A DNA stretch of 50,545 bases from GCA-2693325 sp964011675 (GCA_964011675.1 CAXGPR010000021.1:1-50545), one strand, 5' to 3'. Shown: positions 16,975 to 26,057, counted from the stretch's first letter. Notes: generated by a model from the sequence alone, not told the origin. Program-made: numbers and translations.

Positions 16975-17814
16975 TTGCCCAGTCCATTGTCTTGGTTAAT
17001 ACCCGTCGTTTTTCTCAGCTTTGGCTTTGGCCAACTCTTCAAATGGTCACAGAGAAAGCGTCACAATGCCCCCGTTGTAATCACGACAAACTACCTCGTC
17101 TTGGCAGGATGCCTCTTTGGCTATTTCGTCTTAAGCAGCGACCTATCATTCAGTTGGCAGGTCCTGCAAGTTGGCACTATTACCGGACTGTTTTTTATTG
17201 CTTCTATGTTGACGATGACCTATGCGCTAACGCGCATAGACTCCGCACCCACACTCACCTCTTTTCGCCTCGCCGTAGTCGTACCCATTTTCGCTGGTGC
17301 TTTTTTATGGGACGAATTCGTCACAGCACGACAGGTCGCCGGCTTTGCCGCCGCCTTAGCCAGTCTTTTTCTTCTGACCTGGCGTACTGACGGCGAATCC
17401 AAGGGTAACAAAATGTATCTTGTCTCCATGATATTTATACTGCAGGGACTCAGCATGTGCTGTCTACACTGGGTGCACCATGCCGGCCTAGACGAGCAAC
17501 GACTACACGTCTTAATGGTGACCGCAGCAACGGCCGGCATCTTAGGCGGCCTTTTTGTATTGCTCCGCAGCATCCCGCTGCGTGCAGATGCCTTGCGGGC
17601 TGGAGCGGGAATAGGCATTTTCAACCTCTTGGCCCTCTCGGTATCTCTCACCGCATTAGCACAGATTCAGGGGACGATTTTTTTCCCTATTAATGGCTGT
17701 GGCGTCGTGCTTTTGGATAACTTATTCGCCCATTTTGCTTGGAAAGAGCCGCTTGGGCGCGTGGGTTTTTTTGGAGCCGCCTTAGGAGGGCTAGCAATGG
17801 TTCTCATCATATGA
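16975..17814 (+). CDS. Drug/metabolite-transporter (EamA/DMT) family membrane protein
   Basis: The 279-residue product is almost wholly hydrophobic, with about ten membrane helices in two EamA-like halves. It includes the short polar loops (SAPTLTSFRLAVVVPIFAGAFLWDEFVTARQ in the first half; FFPINGCGVVLLDNLFAHFAWKEPLGRVGFFGAALGGLAMVLI at the end) typical of DMT-superfamily carriers. The first in-frame start after an upstream stop is TTG at 16975; the ribosome site is weak, so the exact start is uncertain. An SDR dehydrogenase follows after 18 nt and a sugar-acid enolase after that. It may therefore import or export a sugar, sugar acid or related metabolite. The substrate is unknown. Confidence 0.78.
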   Translation: MPSPLSWLIPVVFLSFGFGQLFKWSQRKRHNAPVVITTNYLVLAGCLFGYFVLSSDLSFSWQVLQVGTITGLFFIASMLTMTYALTRIDSAPTLTSFRLAVVVPIFAGAFLWDEFVTARQVAGFAAALASLFLLTWRTDGESKGNKMYLVSMIFILQGLSMCCLHWVHHAGLDEQRLHVLMVTAATAGILGGLFVLLRSIPLRADALRAGAGIGIFNLLALSVSLTALAQIQGTIFFPINGCGVVLLDNLFAHFAWKEPLGRVGFFGAALGGLAMVLII

Positions 17815-17832
17815 ACCTTAGGAAAACAAAGT

Positions 17833-18567
17833 ATGGTAGATAAACTCACAGGGAAAACGGCACTGATCACCGGCGCCGGACGCGGCATCGGCTGGGCGAT
17901 TGCTCACCGCATGGCCCAACAGGGAGCACATATTGCCGCAGCCGACGTGGCGATGGATTCACCAGAACGCCTAGTCGCAGACCTGCCCACCGAAAGTATA
18001 GCCCTCGGCATGGACATCACTTCAGCAGAGGCGGTGCACGCTGGCGTAGAAAAAACCATTGAACATTTTGGCCAACTTGACATACTTGTCAACAACGCCG
18101 GATATCTTGTCTTTACAACCTACGAGGACTGTAGCGAAGCCGTCTGGGACCGCATTGTAGAAGTCAACATGAAGGGCACCTTTCTTTGTTGTCAGGCTGT
18201 CTTACAGCATATGAAGGCACGCAAACAAGGCGTCATAATAAATATGAGCTCACTGGCTGCTAAGACGGGCGGCGTCGCGGCTGGTCCTCCCTATGCAGCT
18301 TCAAAGGCCGGCATCAGCGCATTGACGATTGGTATGGCCCGCAGCGTAGCAGAGCACGGCATCCGCGTCAACGCTATTGCCCCTGGAATTATTGAAACGG
18401 CGATGACGGATTCGGCAGAACACGCTCCACTCAAAGCACAAATCCCTATTGGCCACACTGGGCAACCCGAAGATGTAGCAAACTGCGCCCTTTTTTTGGC
18501 TTCGGATGAAGCACGTCACATCACAGGTGAAATAATAGACGTCAATGGCGGATTATTCATGGACTAA
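17833..18567 (+). CDS. Short-chain dehydrogenase/reductase (classical SDR)
   Basis: This 244-residue classical SDR has the cofactor motif TGAGRGIG at 13-20, NNAG near 89, catalytic Ser in NMSSLAAKTGG, and the YAASK tetrad motif; the PG motif is AIAPGIIETAMT. Start ATG has AGGA 8 nt upstream. It lies between a DMT transporter and a rhamnonate-dehydratase-like enolase, all plus strand and closely spaced. In the non-phosphorylating rhamnose/fucose routes an SDR oxidises the sugar to a lactone, or acts after the dehydratase. Either role would suit here, but the substrate cannot be read from the sequence, and FabG-like enzymes look alike. Confidence 0.88.
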   Translation: MVDKLTGKTALITGAGRGIGWAIAHRMAQQGAHIAAADVAMDSPERLVADLPTESIALGMDITSAEAVHAGVEKTIEHFGQLDILVNNAGYLVFTTYEDCSEAVWDRIVEVNMKGTFLCCQAVLQHMKARKQGVIINMSSLAAKTGGVAAGPPYAASKAGISALTIGMARSVAEHGIRVNAIAPGIIETAMTDSAEHAPLKAQIPIGHTGQPEDVANCALFLASDEARHITGEIIDVNGGLFMD

Positions 18568-18613
18568 CGCACTAGCCGCTTCCCACTCATTCCAACCCAT
18601 AAATTAACGCCTT

Positions 18614-19816
18614 ATGAACATACGTAGCCTGCATGCTGTGCAAGTCGACCTACCCGAAAAAAAACCACGCACGCCTGCACGGCGCCAAAGTTGGCGACAC
18701 GCCTCGCCCATCGGCTTGCCGATGAATAAATATTCCGAGTTTCCGCCGGATTTGCCGCACAAATCACCGGGTATCGGCGGCCGCGCCGTCTGGGTTCAAG
18801 TCGTAGCGGAAGACGGCACATGGGGTTTAGGTCGGACCAGTTTTGGCGAACCCGTAGCCGCACTCATCGACTATTTCTACGCCCCTCTTTTGCAAGGCCG
18901 CGACTGCTTTGCAACCGAGCACCTAAACGATATGATGTGGCGCGCCTCCAAACGCCATGGTTCACTGGGGTTATCAGCCTGTGCGCAAAGTGCCATCGAC
19001 CTCGCCCTGTGGGATCTCAAGGGCAAGCTCTTAGAGCAACCTGTATACCGTCTTCTCGGAGGGCCCTCTCACGAAAAAATACGAGCTTATTGCACGGGAG
19101 ATGATCTAGATTGGGCTCAAGAGTTGGGCTTTAACGCATTCAAAATCACCAATCCCGCGCACTATGAACAGGGCATAGCTGGCATTAATATAGTCGAGGA
19201 TAAAGTAGGAGCCGCACGCGATGCGGTGGGGCAGAATGCCGAATTAATGATTAATCCTGTCATGGCTTATGACGTCGATTTTGCGGTACGCCTATGCCAA
19301 CGGCTCCGCCCCTACGAACTGCGCTGGCTTGAAGAACCGCTCATTCCAGAAGACCTTGAGGGCCATATACAGCTACGAAAAGCCGTGCCTTGGATGCCCA
19401 TTGCTACAGGCGAAGATCATCACACACGAATTCCCTTTCGACAGCTAGTGGAAAATCGCTGCGTCGACGTTGTGCAACCCGACCTACATTGGTGTGGAGG
19501 ATTAACCGAGGCTACTAAAATCTATCACATTGCCGAGGCGGCGGGTATCAAGTGTAGCCCCCATGGTGGCCTCAACTCGGTCTACGGTCAGCACTTCTGC
19601 TATGCTTTTTCCGAATGTTCTCTCTGTGAGTTCCACATGAGCACCCCAGTTGGAGTACCCTTGGAGGAGTTGGTCACTATGCCAGGCATGGTCGTACCAA
19701 AAGACGGCTTTCTCGTACCGTCGGACGCGCCCGGATTTGGCTTGGAAATACCTGAACAATGGATAACGGAATGGGATCACAGCACGCACCAGCGCGGAGA
19801 AGAAGTGGTGCTTTAG
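18614..19816 (+). CDS. Enolase-superfamily protein resembling L-rhamnonate dehydratase
   Basis: The 400-residue protein follows L-rhamnonate dehydratase (RhmD) along its length: the capping-domain loop PIGLPMNKY, SAIDLALWDLKGK, the barrel, and QPDLHWCGGLTEATKI with SPHGGLNSVYGQH. Expected metal ligands E240 (RWLEEP) and E267 (ATGEDHH) and base H317 are present. However, the first ligand, Asp in RhmD (LMLD), is Asn214 here (LMINP), and the residue after E267 is Asp, not His. These changes suggest a different substrate or altered metal binding. It is third in a cassette with a DMT transporter and SDR. Function as a sugar-acid dehydratase is likely but not certain. Confidence 0.8.
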   Translation: MNIRSLHAVQVDLPEKKPRTPARRQSWRHASPIGLPMNKYSEFPPDLPHKSPGIGGRAVWVQVVAEDGTWGLGRTSFGEPVAALIDYFYAPLLQGRDCFATEHLNDMMWRASKRHGSLGLSACAQSAIDLALWDLKGKLLEQPVYRLLGGPSHEKIRAYCTGDDLDWAQELGFNAFKITNPAHYEQGIAGINIVEDKVGAARDAVGQNAELMINPVMAYDVDFAVRLCQRLRPYELRWLEEPLIPEDLEGHIQLRKAVPWMPIATGEDHHTRIPFRQLVENRCVDVVQPDLHWCGGLTEATKIYHIAEAAGIKCSPHGGLNSVYGQHFCYAFSECSLCEFHMSTPVGVPLEELVTMPGMVVPKDGFLVPSDAPGFGLEIPEQWITEWDHSTHQRGEEVVL

Positions 19817-19858
19817 AAGTTGGAAATACGAAGCGAGATAAAGATGCGTATGCAACGA

Positions 19859-20635
19859 CTAGTAGCGACCATCTCCTAGATCGCGCAGCAAATCGGCGTA
19901 AGCCGTTTCTCCCTCTTCCTCCCACACGCGCAAAAGCTGCGAACCTACGATACCAATTTCAACAGTTCCCTGCAGACGCTTTAAATCAGAACCGCTGCCC
20001 AAACCAAAGCCTAAGGCAAGCGGTACATCGGTGGCCTTTCTACAGCGATCGACAAAGGCAAAGAGTCCTGGATCGATTTCCGTTCGGCTACCAGTTACAC
20101 CGCGCCGGGCCACGACGTAAACAAAACCGGCTGCGCGCTGGCCGATATCAGCCAGACGCTGATCCGTATTGGTAGGCGTCATGAGTTGAATCGGATGCAG
20201 TTCGCGTTCTCGGCTTAGTTCGAAAAGCTCGTCTCCCTCATCGACCGGCAGATCCGGCAAGATATAGCCAACCGAACCACCTTCAGAAAGGGCGTCACAA
20301 TAAGCTACGTGGCCTAGACGAAAAGCCGTGTTGTAATAGCCCATCATAAGGTGGGGAAAGGCAAACTGATTCGTAGAGCGCTGCATCAAATCAAAATACT
20401 GCTCTAGAGATACCCCCTTTTCCAGTGCACTTTGGTTAGCACGCGCAAAAGTCGGCCCGTCGGCAACCGGCTCACTAAAGGGCATCTGCAATTCTACGAG
20501 GTCTACTCCCACCTCACCCATAATTTCCAACATGCGCCAGTTTTCCTCGAGCGAGGGATAGCCGGCGATGAGGTGAGTCATCAACAACACATTGCGCTCT
20601 TTGAGGCGCTCTCTAATATAGGCTTCGAGGTTCAC
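19859..20635 (-). CDS. trpA: Tryptophan synthase alpha chain TrpA
   Basis: This 258-residue TIM-barrel subunit cleaves indole-3-glycerol phosphate to indole, which passes to TrpB. The catalytic Glu (VELQMPFSEP) and Asp (ADGPT) are both present, as is the phosphate-binding end GFGLGSGSDL. It begins at GTG overlapping the trpB stop by 4 nt (GTGA), so translation is coupled and equal amounts are likely. It is last in the S1-trpB-trpA operon and converges on the enolase gene with 42 nt between them. Upstream tryptophan genes (trpE, G, D, C, F) are not in the window. Confidence 0.95.
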   Translation of the reverse strand: MNLEAYIRERLKERNVLLMTHLIAGYPSLEENWRMLEIMGEVGVDLVELQMPFSEPVADGPTFARANQSALEKGVSLEQYFDLMQRSTNQFAFPHLMMGYYNTAFRLGHVAYCDALSEGGSVGYILPDLPVDEGDELFELSRERELHPIQLMTPTNTDQRLADIGQRAAGFVYVVARRGVTGSRTEIDPGLFAFVDRCRKATDVPLALGFGLGSGSDLKRLQGTVEIGIVGSQLLRVWEEEGETAYADLLRDLGDGRY

Positions 20636-21885
20636 AGTTTTTCAACCTTTTGACGCAAAAACTCTTTCCACTTTGCGTCATCAAGCGCGTCTGCAATCGT
20701 AAATATATCTTTGTCTCCGCGTCCTGACATATTGATTAGCACGGTCTGTTCGGGATCCATACTAGCCGCTTCGCGCAGCCCGCCAGCCAGTCCGTGACAG
20801 CTTTCCAAAGCGCCGATAATTCCCTCTGTTCGCATAAGTATCTTGAGTGCGTCAATAACTTCCGCATCGGTGGCCGATTCGGTCCGCATGCGCTCACTTT
20901 CATGCCAGTGGGCAAGAATCGGACTCACACCAATGTAGTCCAACCCCGCAGACACGGAGTGCGTGTGCTGCATTTGCCCCTCATCGTCTTGGAAAAAATA
21001 GGTCTTGTAGCCCTGAGCCACGCCCGGAACGCCCATACCACCGGCGAGCCGAGCGGCATGTTGGCCACTGCTCAACCCTTTACCGCCGGCCTCAATACCT
21101 ACTAATTCTACTTCGGGGTCATCGAGAAAGCCGAGAAAAAGGCCCGTCGCATTGGATCCACCGCCGACACATGCATAAACACGGTCGGGCAGTTTGGCGG
21201 GACAGGCCAGCATCTGTTCACGAGATTCCAGCCCAATAATTCGCTGAAAATAAGCGACCATCTGAGGAAAAGGATGCGGACCGCACGCCGTACCCAACGC
21301 ATAGTGCGTGTCTTCCATCGAGTAAGCCCAATCACGTAGACACTCGTTGATTGCATCCTTCAGCGTAGCAGCGCCGTCTTCGACGGCAACAACCGTAGCT
21401 CCTAACTGCTCCATCCAGAAGACATTAGGCCGCTGTCGCTCAACGTCGACGGCCCCCATATATATCGTGCAGTCCAGACCAAAACGGGCTGCCATCGTTG
21501 CGGTCGCAACCCCGTGTTGACCTGCACCGGTTTCTGCAATGACTCGCCGCTTACCCATGCGCTTGACCAACAACCCCTGTCCCATGACGTTATTCGCCTT
21601 GTGAGCGCCAGTTTGATTGAGATCTTCACGTTTGATGAAGATCTGCGCACCACCAATTTCACTGGTTAGGTTTTCCAGATAAGTGATTGGGGTTGGACGG
21701 CACGAATAGGACTGCATAACCTGCACAAATTCGGGCCAAAAAGACTCATCTGCCCGCGCCTCGTCAAACACTCCGATGAGTTCATCGAGCGTTGTGCGAA
21801 GAATCTCTGGCACAAATGCGCCGCCAAAGGAGCCAAAGTAGCCCGGACGGGAAGGAGCAAATATTTCGTCGGTCAGCGTACCCAT
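20632..21885 (-). CDS. trpB: Tryptophan synthase beta chain TrpB
   Basis: This PLP enzyme of 417 residues joins indole to serine. The PLP lysine lies in GAHKANNVMGQG (most TrpB proteins read HKINN, so Ala here is a small deviation). The catalytic Glu lies in AETGAGQHGVA, and the phosphate-binding loop is CVGGGSNATG. It is TrpB1 type, as expected next to trpA. I prefer ATG at 21885, whose A is also the last base of the S1 gene stop (TGATG arrangement); a TTG one codon earlier is possible. Tight coupling on both sides shows a real operon with the S1-like gene upstream. Confidence 0.96.
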   Translation of the reverse strand: MGTLTDEIFAPSRPGYFGSFGGAFVPEILRTTLDELIGVFDEARADESFWPEFVQVMQSYSCRPTPITYLENLTSEIGGAQIFIKREDLNQTGAHKANNVMGQGLLVKRMGKRRVIAETGAGQHGVATATMAARFGLDCTIYMGAVDVERQRPNVFWMEQLGATVVAVEDGAATLKDAINECLRDWAYSMEDTHYALGTACGPHPFPQMVAYFQRIIGLESREQMLACPAKLPDRVYACVGGGSNATGLFLGFLDDPEVELVGIEAGGKGLSSGQHAARLAGGMGVPGVAQGYKTYFFQDDEGQMQHTHSVSAGLDYIGVSPILAHWHESERMRTESATDAEVIDALKILMRTEGIIGALESCHGLAGGLREAASMDPEQTVLINMSGRGDKDIFTIADALDDAKWKEFLRQKVEKL

Positions 21886-23270
21886 CAATTGACCAACTTT
21901 GCGCGACGCAGGGCATCGGTTAGGGCATTCCCAGTGGGTTCATCTACTTGTTCCCGCTTCATGCGCTCTTGGAAATCTCGCAAATTAGCAGCGGATTCCA
22001 TAGATTCAACCTGTCGAATAGAAAGACGCAAACGCTGACGGCGCATATCGGCTTCGAGCACAACAATACGCACTTCTTCTTCCAGAGAGAGTACCTCGCG
22101 CGGATGGGCGATGCGGCGATCGGCAATTTCCGAAACGTGTACCATACCCCGAATCCCTTCAGCTAACTCCACAAAGGCACCGTAGTCTTCTAGGCTGTCA
22201 ACCTTACCGGTAGCGACAGTGCCAGCTGGGAACTGCTCACGCACGGCATCCCAAGGATTTTTCTCCAGTGCTTTTATCGAGAGAGAAATCCGCTCTTTAC
22301 GGCGATTTCCCAATCCCTTAGTGTCTATTACGACTACCTCGATTTCCTGTCCCTCTTGCAGAACATCACCCGGTTGATTGACGCGCTGATGGCTAATCTC
22401 GGAAACATGCACCAGCCCTTCAACTCCTGCCCCCAACGCAACAAAGGCGCCGAAGTCCTGCAGGCGCGTTACCGTGCCCTGTAGCTTTGCCCCTTTTTTG
22501 AGCATGGCTCGCACAGCCTCTGCTTCCTTGTTCTGTTCGGCCTCTAGTAGCGCACGGCGCGATACAACGATGTCGCGCCCTTGATGGCGGAACTCTATGA
22601 TCTTAAAGCTGAACGTCTTGCCTCGGTAATCTTCGGCGCTCTTGACGTAAGTTGTATCAATCTGCGATATAGGACAAAAGCCGCGCACGCCGCCTTGAAA
22701 AATAATGCCCATCCCCCACTTGTTCACCGCGTCAACTTGCCCCTCTACCGGCATACCGGCCTTAAATGCCTGATAGAGTGCATCGGTATTGCCGTCTGTA
22801 CGACTCACGCTGCGCGTTAACTGAACTTCGTCGTCAACCTTAGAGGCAAAAGCTTCTATTTGATCTCCCACGGCAAATAATACCTCACCGTCTTTATTGA
22901 GAAGTTCGCTAGTGCGAATGATGGCCTCGCCGCGACCACCGTAGTTTACAAAAGCGCTCTCACCATCAATTTTGGCAATGACGCCGCTCACCTTGTCTCC
23001 GACTTTGATTTCGCCTTTTGTGTCAGCCCCACTTTCGGCCAGCATTTGGGCGAATTCACTCTCATTAGCTTCAGAGGAAGCCGGATCTTCCTCGGGCTCA
23101 CTTGCAGCAGCTTCTACAGGCACAGCCTCCTTTTCTGGGACGCTGGTCTCACCTGCTTCCGCCGTTTCAGAAGCGTCTGCGACAACCTCTGCATCAACCT
23201 GCGATGCCTGGGCCTCATCGTTAGACTCCTCCTGAACTTCTCCTTCTTGAGCCTGAGGATCATCAGCCAT
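21885..23270 (-). CDS. rpsA: Ribosomal protein S1-like, four S1 RNA-binding domains
   Basis: The 461-residue product starts with about 85 very acidic Glu/Ala/Ser residues of low complexity, followed by four S1 OB-fold domains near 89-154, 172-240, 259-333 and 347-421. The motif GAFVxLxxGxxGLVHVSEI/GMVHVSEI is clear in the last two. E. coli S1 has six domains and no acidic leader, so this is a shorter version of the kind found in several phyla. It helps ribosomes bind mRNA. AAAGGAG lies 7 nt before the ATG. It is first in a three-gene operon with trpB and trpA. Whether it is the only S1 in the genome cannot be judged. Confidence 0.88.
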   Translation of the reverse strand: MADDPQAQEGEVQEESNDEAQASQVDAEVVADASETAEAGETSVPEKEAVPVEAAASEPEEDPASSEANESEFAQMLAESGADTKGEIKVGDKVSGVIAKIDGESAFVNYGGRGEAIIRTSELLNKDGEVLFAVGDQIEAFASKVDDEVQLTRSVSRTDGNTDALYQAFKAGMPVEGQVDAVNKWGMGIIFQGGVRGFCPISQIDTTYVKSAEDYRGKTFSFKIIEFRHQGRDIVVSRRALLEAEQNKEAEAVRAMLKKGAKLQGTVTRLQDFGAFVALGAGVEGLVHVSEISHQRVNQPGDVLQEGQEIEVVVIDTKGLGNRRKERISLSIKALEKNPWDAVREQFPAGTVATGKVDSLEDYGAFVELAEGIRGMVHVSEIADRRIAHPREVLSLEEEVRIVVLEADMRRQRLRLSIRQVESMESAANLRDFQERMKREQVDEPTGNALTDALRRAKLVN

Positions 23271-23340
23271 TACAACACTCCTTTACAATCTGAGCAGAAC
23301 CCCATGCGTGGTCCCGCGCGTCTAGTTGTTGGTTCCATTT

Positions 23341-24309
23341 CTAGGGCAGGAGTATAACCTTACCCGTGGTCTTGCGACCCTGTATCGCCCGATGTGCCTC
23401 AACAGCATCGGACAGCGAAAAGCGATAGCCGATGCGCAAGTCGAGCGCTCCCTGAGCCATCCAGTTAAATACGTCCCCTGCACGCTCTAAAAGAGCCTCG
23501 CGTGTCTGCGTGTAATGAGCAGACGTCGGGCGAGTGAGAAAGAGCGACCCCTTAGTATTGAGTATACCGGGATCAATGGGCGGAACGGGACCACTTGATT
23601 GTCCAAAGAGAACCATGTAGCCCAGCGGACGTAGAACGTCCAACCCTTTGTCAAAAGTAGTTTTTCCCACGGAGTCGTACACGACATCTACGCCCTTATC
23701 CTCAGTTATGCGCATCACCTCATCGGCAAAGTCGACTTCTGTGTATTGAATCACTTCGTCGGCTCCCGCTCCCCGCGCGAGGGCTTCCTTATCTGCCGTG
23801 GAGACCGTCGTAAGAACCCGCGCACCACACATCTTAGCCATCTGGATAAGCAGAAGTCCCACGCCACCTGCCCCAGCGTGAATCAGCGCCGTATCAGTAT
23901 CCTTAAGCGGATACGAACCGTAAGCTAAGTAGTGTGCGGTAATCCCCTGGATCATCGCTGCAGCACCGACTTCACACGATACGCCTTCTGGCAGAGCGAC
24001 CACGCGCTCTGCTGGAACTGCAGCGAGCTCGGCATATGAGCCCATTGGACCGGCGTAAGCGACTCTGTCCCCGAGGGCAACGCCGTCCACACCGTCACCT
24101 ATTTCGACGACTTCACCCGCGCCTTCCACTCCTGGAATGCTCGGTAAAGGAACGGGGTACAAGCCTTCTCTGTGATAAGTATCTATGTAGTTCAGTCCAA
24201 CGGCTTCAAGGCGAATTAGCACTTCACCTGAAGCCGCTACTGGATCTTCTACTTCTTCCCACTTGAGGACCTCAGGCCCTCCGTTGTCATGAAAGCGCAC
24301 TGCCTTCAT
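23341..24309 (-). CDS. NADPH:quinone oxidoreductase (QOR-type MDR family)
   Basis: Start chosen at 24309 (322 residues), where GGAGG precedes ATG and the protein begins with the family-typical MKAVRFHDNGGPEVLKWEEV; the frame is open 10 codons further. The GroES-like N-domain is followed by a Rossmann domain with AGAGGVGLLLIQMAK and the catalytic-region MIQGITAHYL. The zinc ligands of alcohol dehydrogenases are absent, as in quinone reductases. The C-terminus HRAIQGRKTTGKVILLP is diagnostic for the QOR group. It probably reduces quinones or enones in the cytoplasm. It is divergent from lysC and follows no clear operon partner. Confidence 0.9.
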   Translation of the reverse strand: MKAVRFHDNGGPEVLKWEEVEDPVAASGEVLIRLEAVGLNYIDTYHREGLYPVPLPSIPGVEGAGEVVEIGDGVDGVALGDRVAYAGPMGSYAELAAVPAERVVALPEGVSCEVGAAAMIQGITAHYLAYGSYPLKDTDTALIHAGAGGVGLLLIQMAKMCGARVLTTVSTADKEALARGAGADEVIQYTEVDFADEVMRITEDKGVDVVYDSVGKTTFDKGLDVLRPLGYMVLFGQSSGPVPPIDPGILNTKGSLFLTRPTSAHYTQTREALLERAGDVFNWMAQGALDLRIGYRFSLSDAVEAHRAIQGRKTTGKVILLP

Positions 24310-24339
24310 AAGGCCTCCATAGAGTTCGGAAAAACGCAT

Positions 24340-24689
24340 CGAATAAGTGCCTTATAAATTAGGCATTGCCCTGCACAAAAACAAATTGGGACTCCTAGCT
24401 GAGTAACTTTTTTTCAACAGCACTGGCCTCCTTTTATCGCTCTGTCCCATTTGACCTGATAGATGGACTCTCTCAGACTAAGACTCGGCTCGACTTGCAG
24501 CGTTTATTCCAGCATTCACTATACGGGTGCAAGAGCCGTCCTAAAGCGGCAGAGACCACGACAATAATCCGTCTATGCGTCACGAATTCTCATCGGTTTG
24601 CCCTGCACACTGGCGCAAGGCCGGTGCCGATCCGTATGTTTATTAGAAAATGCAATATCGTTCGCTTCACAATGCAGGAGTCTATTGAA
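24340..24689. other. Intergenic region between quinone oxidoreductase and aspartokinase
   Basis: About 350 nt without a convincing gene. The lysC frame is open back to 24495, but those codons have no ribosome site and an unlikely composition (many Arg, Cys, His), so I treat them as leader. I looked for a lysine or S-adenosylmethionine riboswitch and an attenuator with T-run and recognised none. Divergent promoters must lie here. Confidence 0.5.
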
Positions 24690-26057
24690 ATGAAAGTAGC
24701 CAAGTTCGGCGGCACATCGCTGGCCTCGGCCGAGCAAATTAAGAAAATTTGTGCGATTATCACCGAGGATCCTCAGCGGCGTCTCGTCGTGGTATCTGCC
24801 CCAGGCAAGCGTAGCACCGACGACACCAAGGTAACGGATTTGCTTATTGAAGCCGCTCGAGCGCGCCTTACAGGCCAAGACGGCGGGGCTGAGATTGAGT
24901 GCGTTATAAATCGCTATCGAGACATCGCCCAAGCACTTAACCTACCCGAGGATTCGCTGGCCCCCATCAGAGAAGACTTTCTTCATCGGCTGCATTTAGA
25001 CACCCGCGATGAAGGCCTCTACTTGGACACGATGAAAGCAGGGGGTGAAGATAACAGCGCGCGTTTGGTAGCAAGCTACCTTCGCAGTACGGGCATAGAG
25101 GCCCACTATATTGACCCCGGCGAAGGCGGTATGATTCTTTCGGACGAACCCGGTAACGCCCGCGTTCTCAAACAGTCATATGGCAAACTGCGCGCCCTCA
25201 GGGAGCGGCCGGGCATTACCGTATTTCCCGGATTTTTTGGCTATTCTGAGCACGGTCAGGTTGTTACCTTTCCCCGCGGAGGATCCGACATTACGGGCGC
25301 TATCTTAGCGGCGGCGATCGATGCAGAACAGTACGAAAACTTTACGGACGTCGACTCCGTTTTTGTGGCAAATCCCACGCTCGTTAAGCGTCCCGTAGCG
25401 GTAGAAAAAATAACCTACCGCGAGATGCGCGAACTGTCTTACGCCGGATTTTCAGTATTACACGACGAGGCCTTAGAGCCTGTTTTTCACGCCGGCATTC
25501 CTGTAGTAGTGAAAAATACCAACAACCCCTCCGCTCCCGGTACGCAGATCGTTCCCACGCGCCCCATCGGAACCTTCCCCGTTGTTGGCATCGCTGCAAC
25601 CGACGGGTTTTGCAGCGTATACATCAGTAAATACCTTATGAATCGAGAGGTGGGATTCGGACGCCGTTTACTGCAGATATTTGAAGACGAGGGAATCTCC
25701 TTTGAGCACACCCCTTCGGGCATTGATAATATGTCGGTGATCGTTCGCGAGTCGACGTTTAATAAAGCCGCCGAGGAACGCGTTCTACGTCGCGTGCGCA
25801 CAGAGCTAGCGGTCGATGAGGTAACGATCGAACGCGATTTGGCATTGGTAATGGTGGTAGGAGAAGGCATGAACCACACCATAGGTCTTGCTGGACGAGC
25901 GTGCACGGCCTTTGCCGATGCGGGCGTCAACCTCGAGATGATCAATCAAGGATCAAGCGAGGTAAGCATGATGTTTGGCATCAAGGCAAGCGATATACCT
26001 AACTCTGTTCTCGCGCTGTACAATCAATTTTTCGGATCGTCGACACAGCACGAGTAA
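24690..26057 (+). CDS. lysC: Aspartate kinase
   Basis: The start at 24690 is set by AGGAG 9 nt upstream and by the family N-terminus MKVAKFGGTSLAS (455 residues, usual for monofunctional single-chain aspartokinases). The kinase domain shows KFGGTS, the PRGGSDITGA nucleotide loop and the aspartate-binding TDVDSVFVANP. A pair of ACT domains fills the last 150 residues (VVGIAATDGFCSVYIS ..., LVMVVGEGMNHTIGLAGRACTAFADAGVNLEMINQGSSEVSMMFGI). It catalyses the first step toward lysine, threonine and methionine; the ACT domains imply feedback control by one of these. The gene stands alone on the plus strand and converges on the aminotransferase gene. Confidence 0.95.
   Translation: MKVAKFGGTSLASAEQIKKICAIITEDPQRRLVVVSAPGKRSTDDTKVTDLLIEAARARLTGQDGGAEIECVINRYRDIAQALNLPEDSLAPIREDFLHRLHLDTRDEGLYLDTMKAGGEDNSARLVASYLRSTGIEAHYIDPGEGGMILSDEPGNARVLKQSYGKLRALRERPGITVFPGFFGYSEHGQVVTFPRGGSDITGAILAAAIDAEQYENFTDVDSVFVANPTLVKRPVAVEKITYREMRELSYAGFSVLHDEALEPVFHAGIPVVVKNTNNPSAPGTQIVPTRPIGTFPVVGIAATDGFCSVYISKYLMNREVGFGRRLLQIFEDEGISFEHTPSGIDNMSVIVRESTFNKAAEERVLRRVRTELAVDEVTIERDLALVMVVGEGMNHTIGLAGRACTAFADAGVNLEMINQGSSEVSMMFGIKASDIPNSVLALYNQFFGSSTQHE

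Noticed and set aside
24495..24689. N-terminal 65-residue extension of aspartokinase
   Set aside because: No ribosome site at the upstream start, atypical composition, and AGGAG plus the family N-terminus at 24690 clearly mark the real start.
24340..24689. Lysine riboswitch or attenuator ahead of aspartokinase
   Set aside because: I could not match conserved riboswitch elements, nor find a hairpin with T-run; a covariance-model scan would be needed to settle it.
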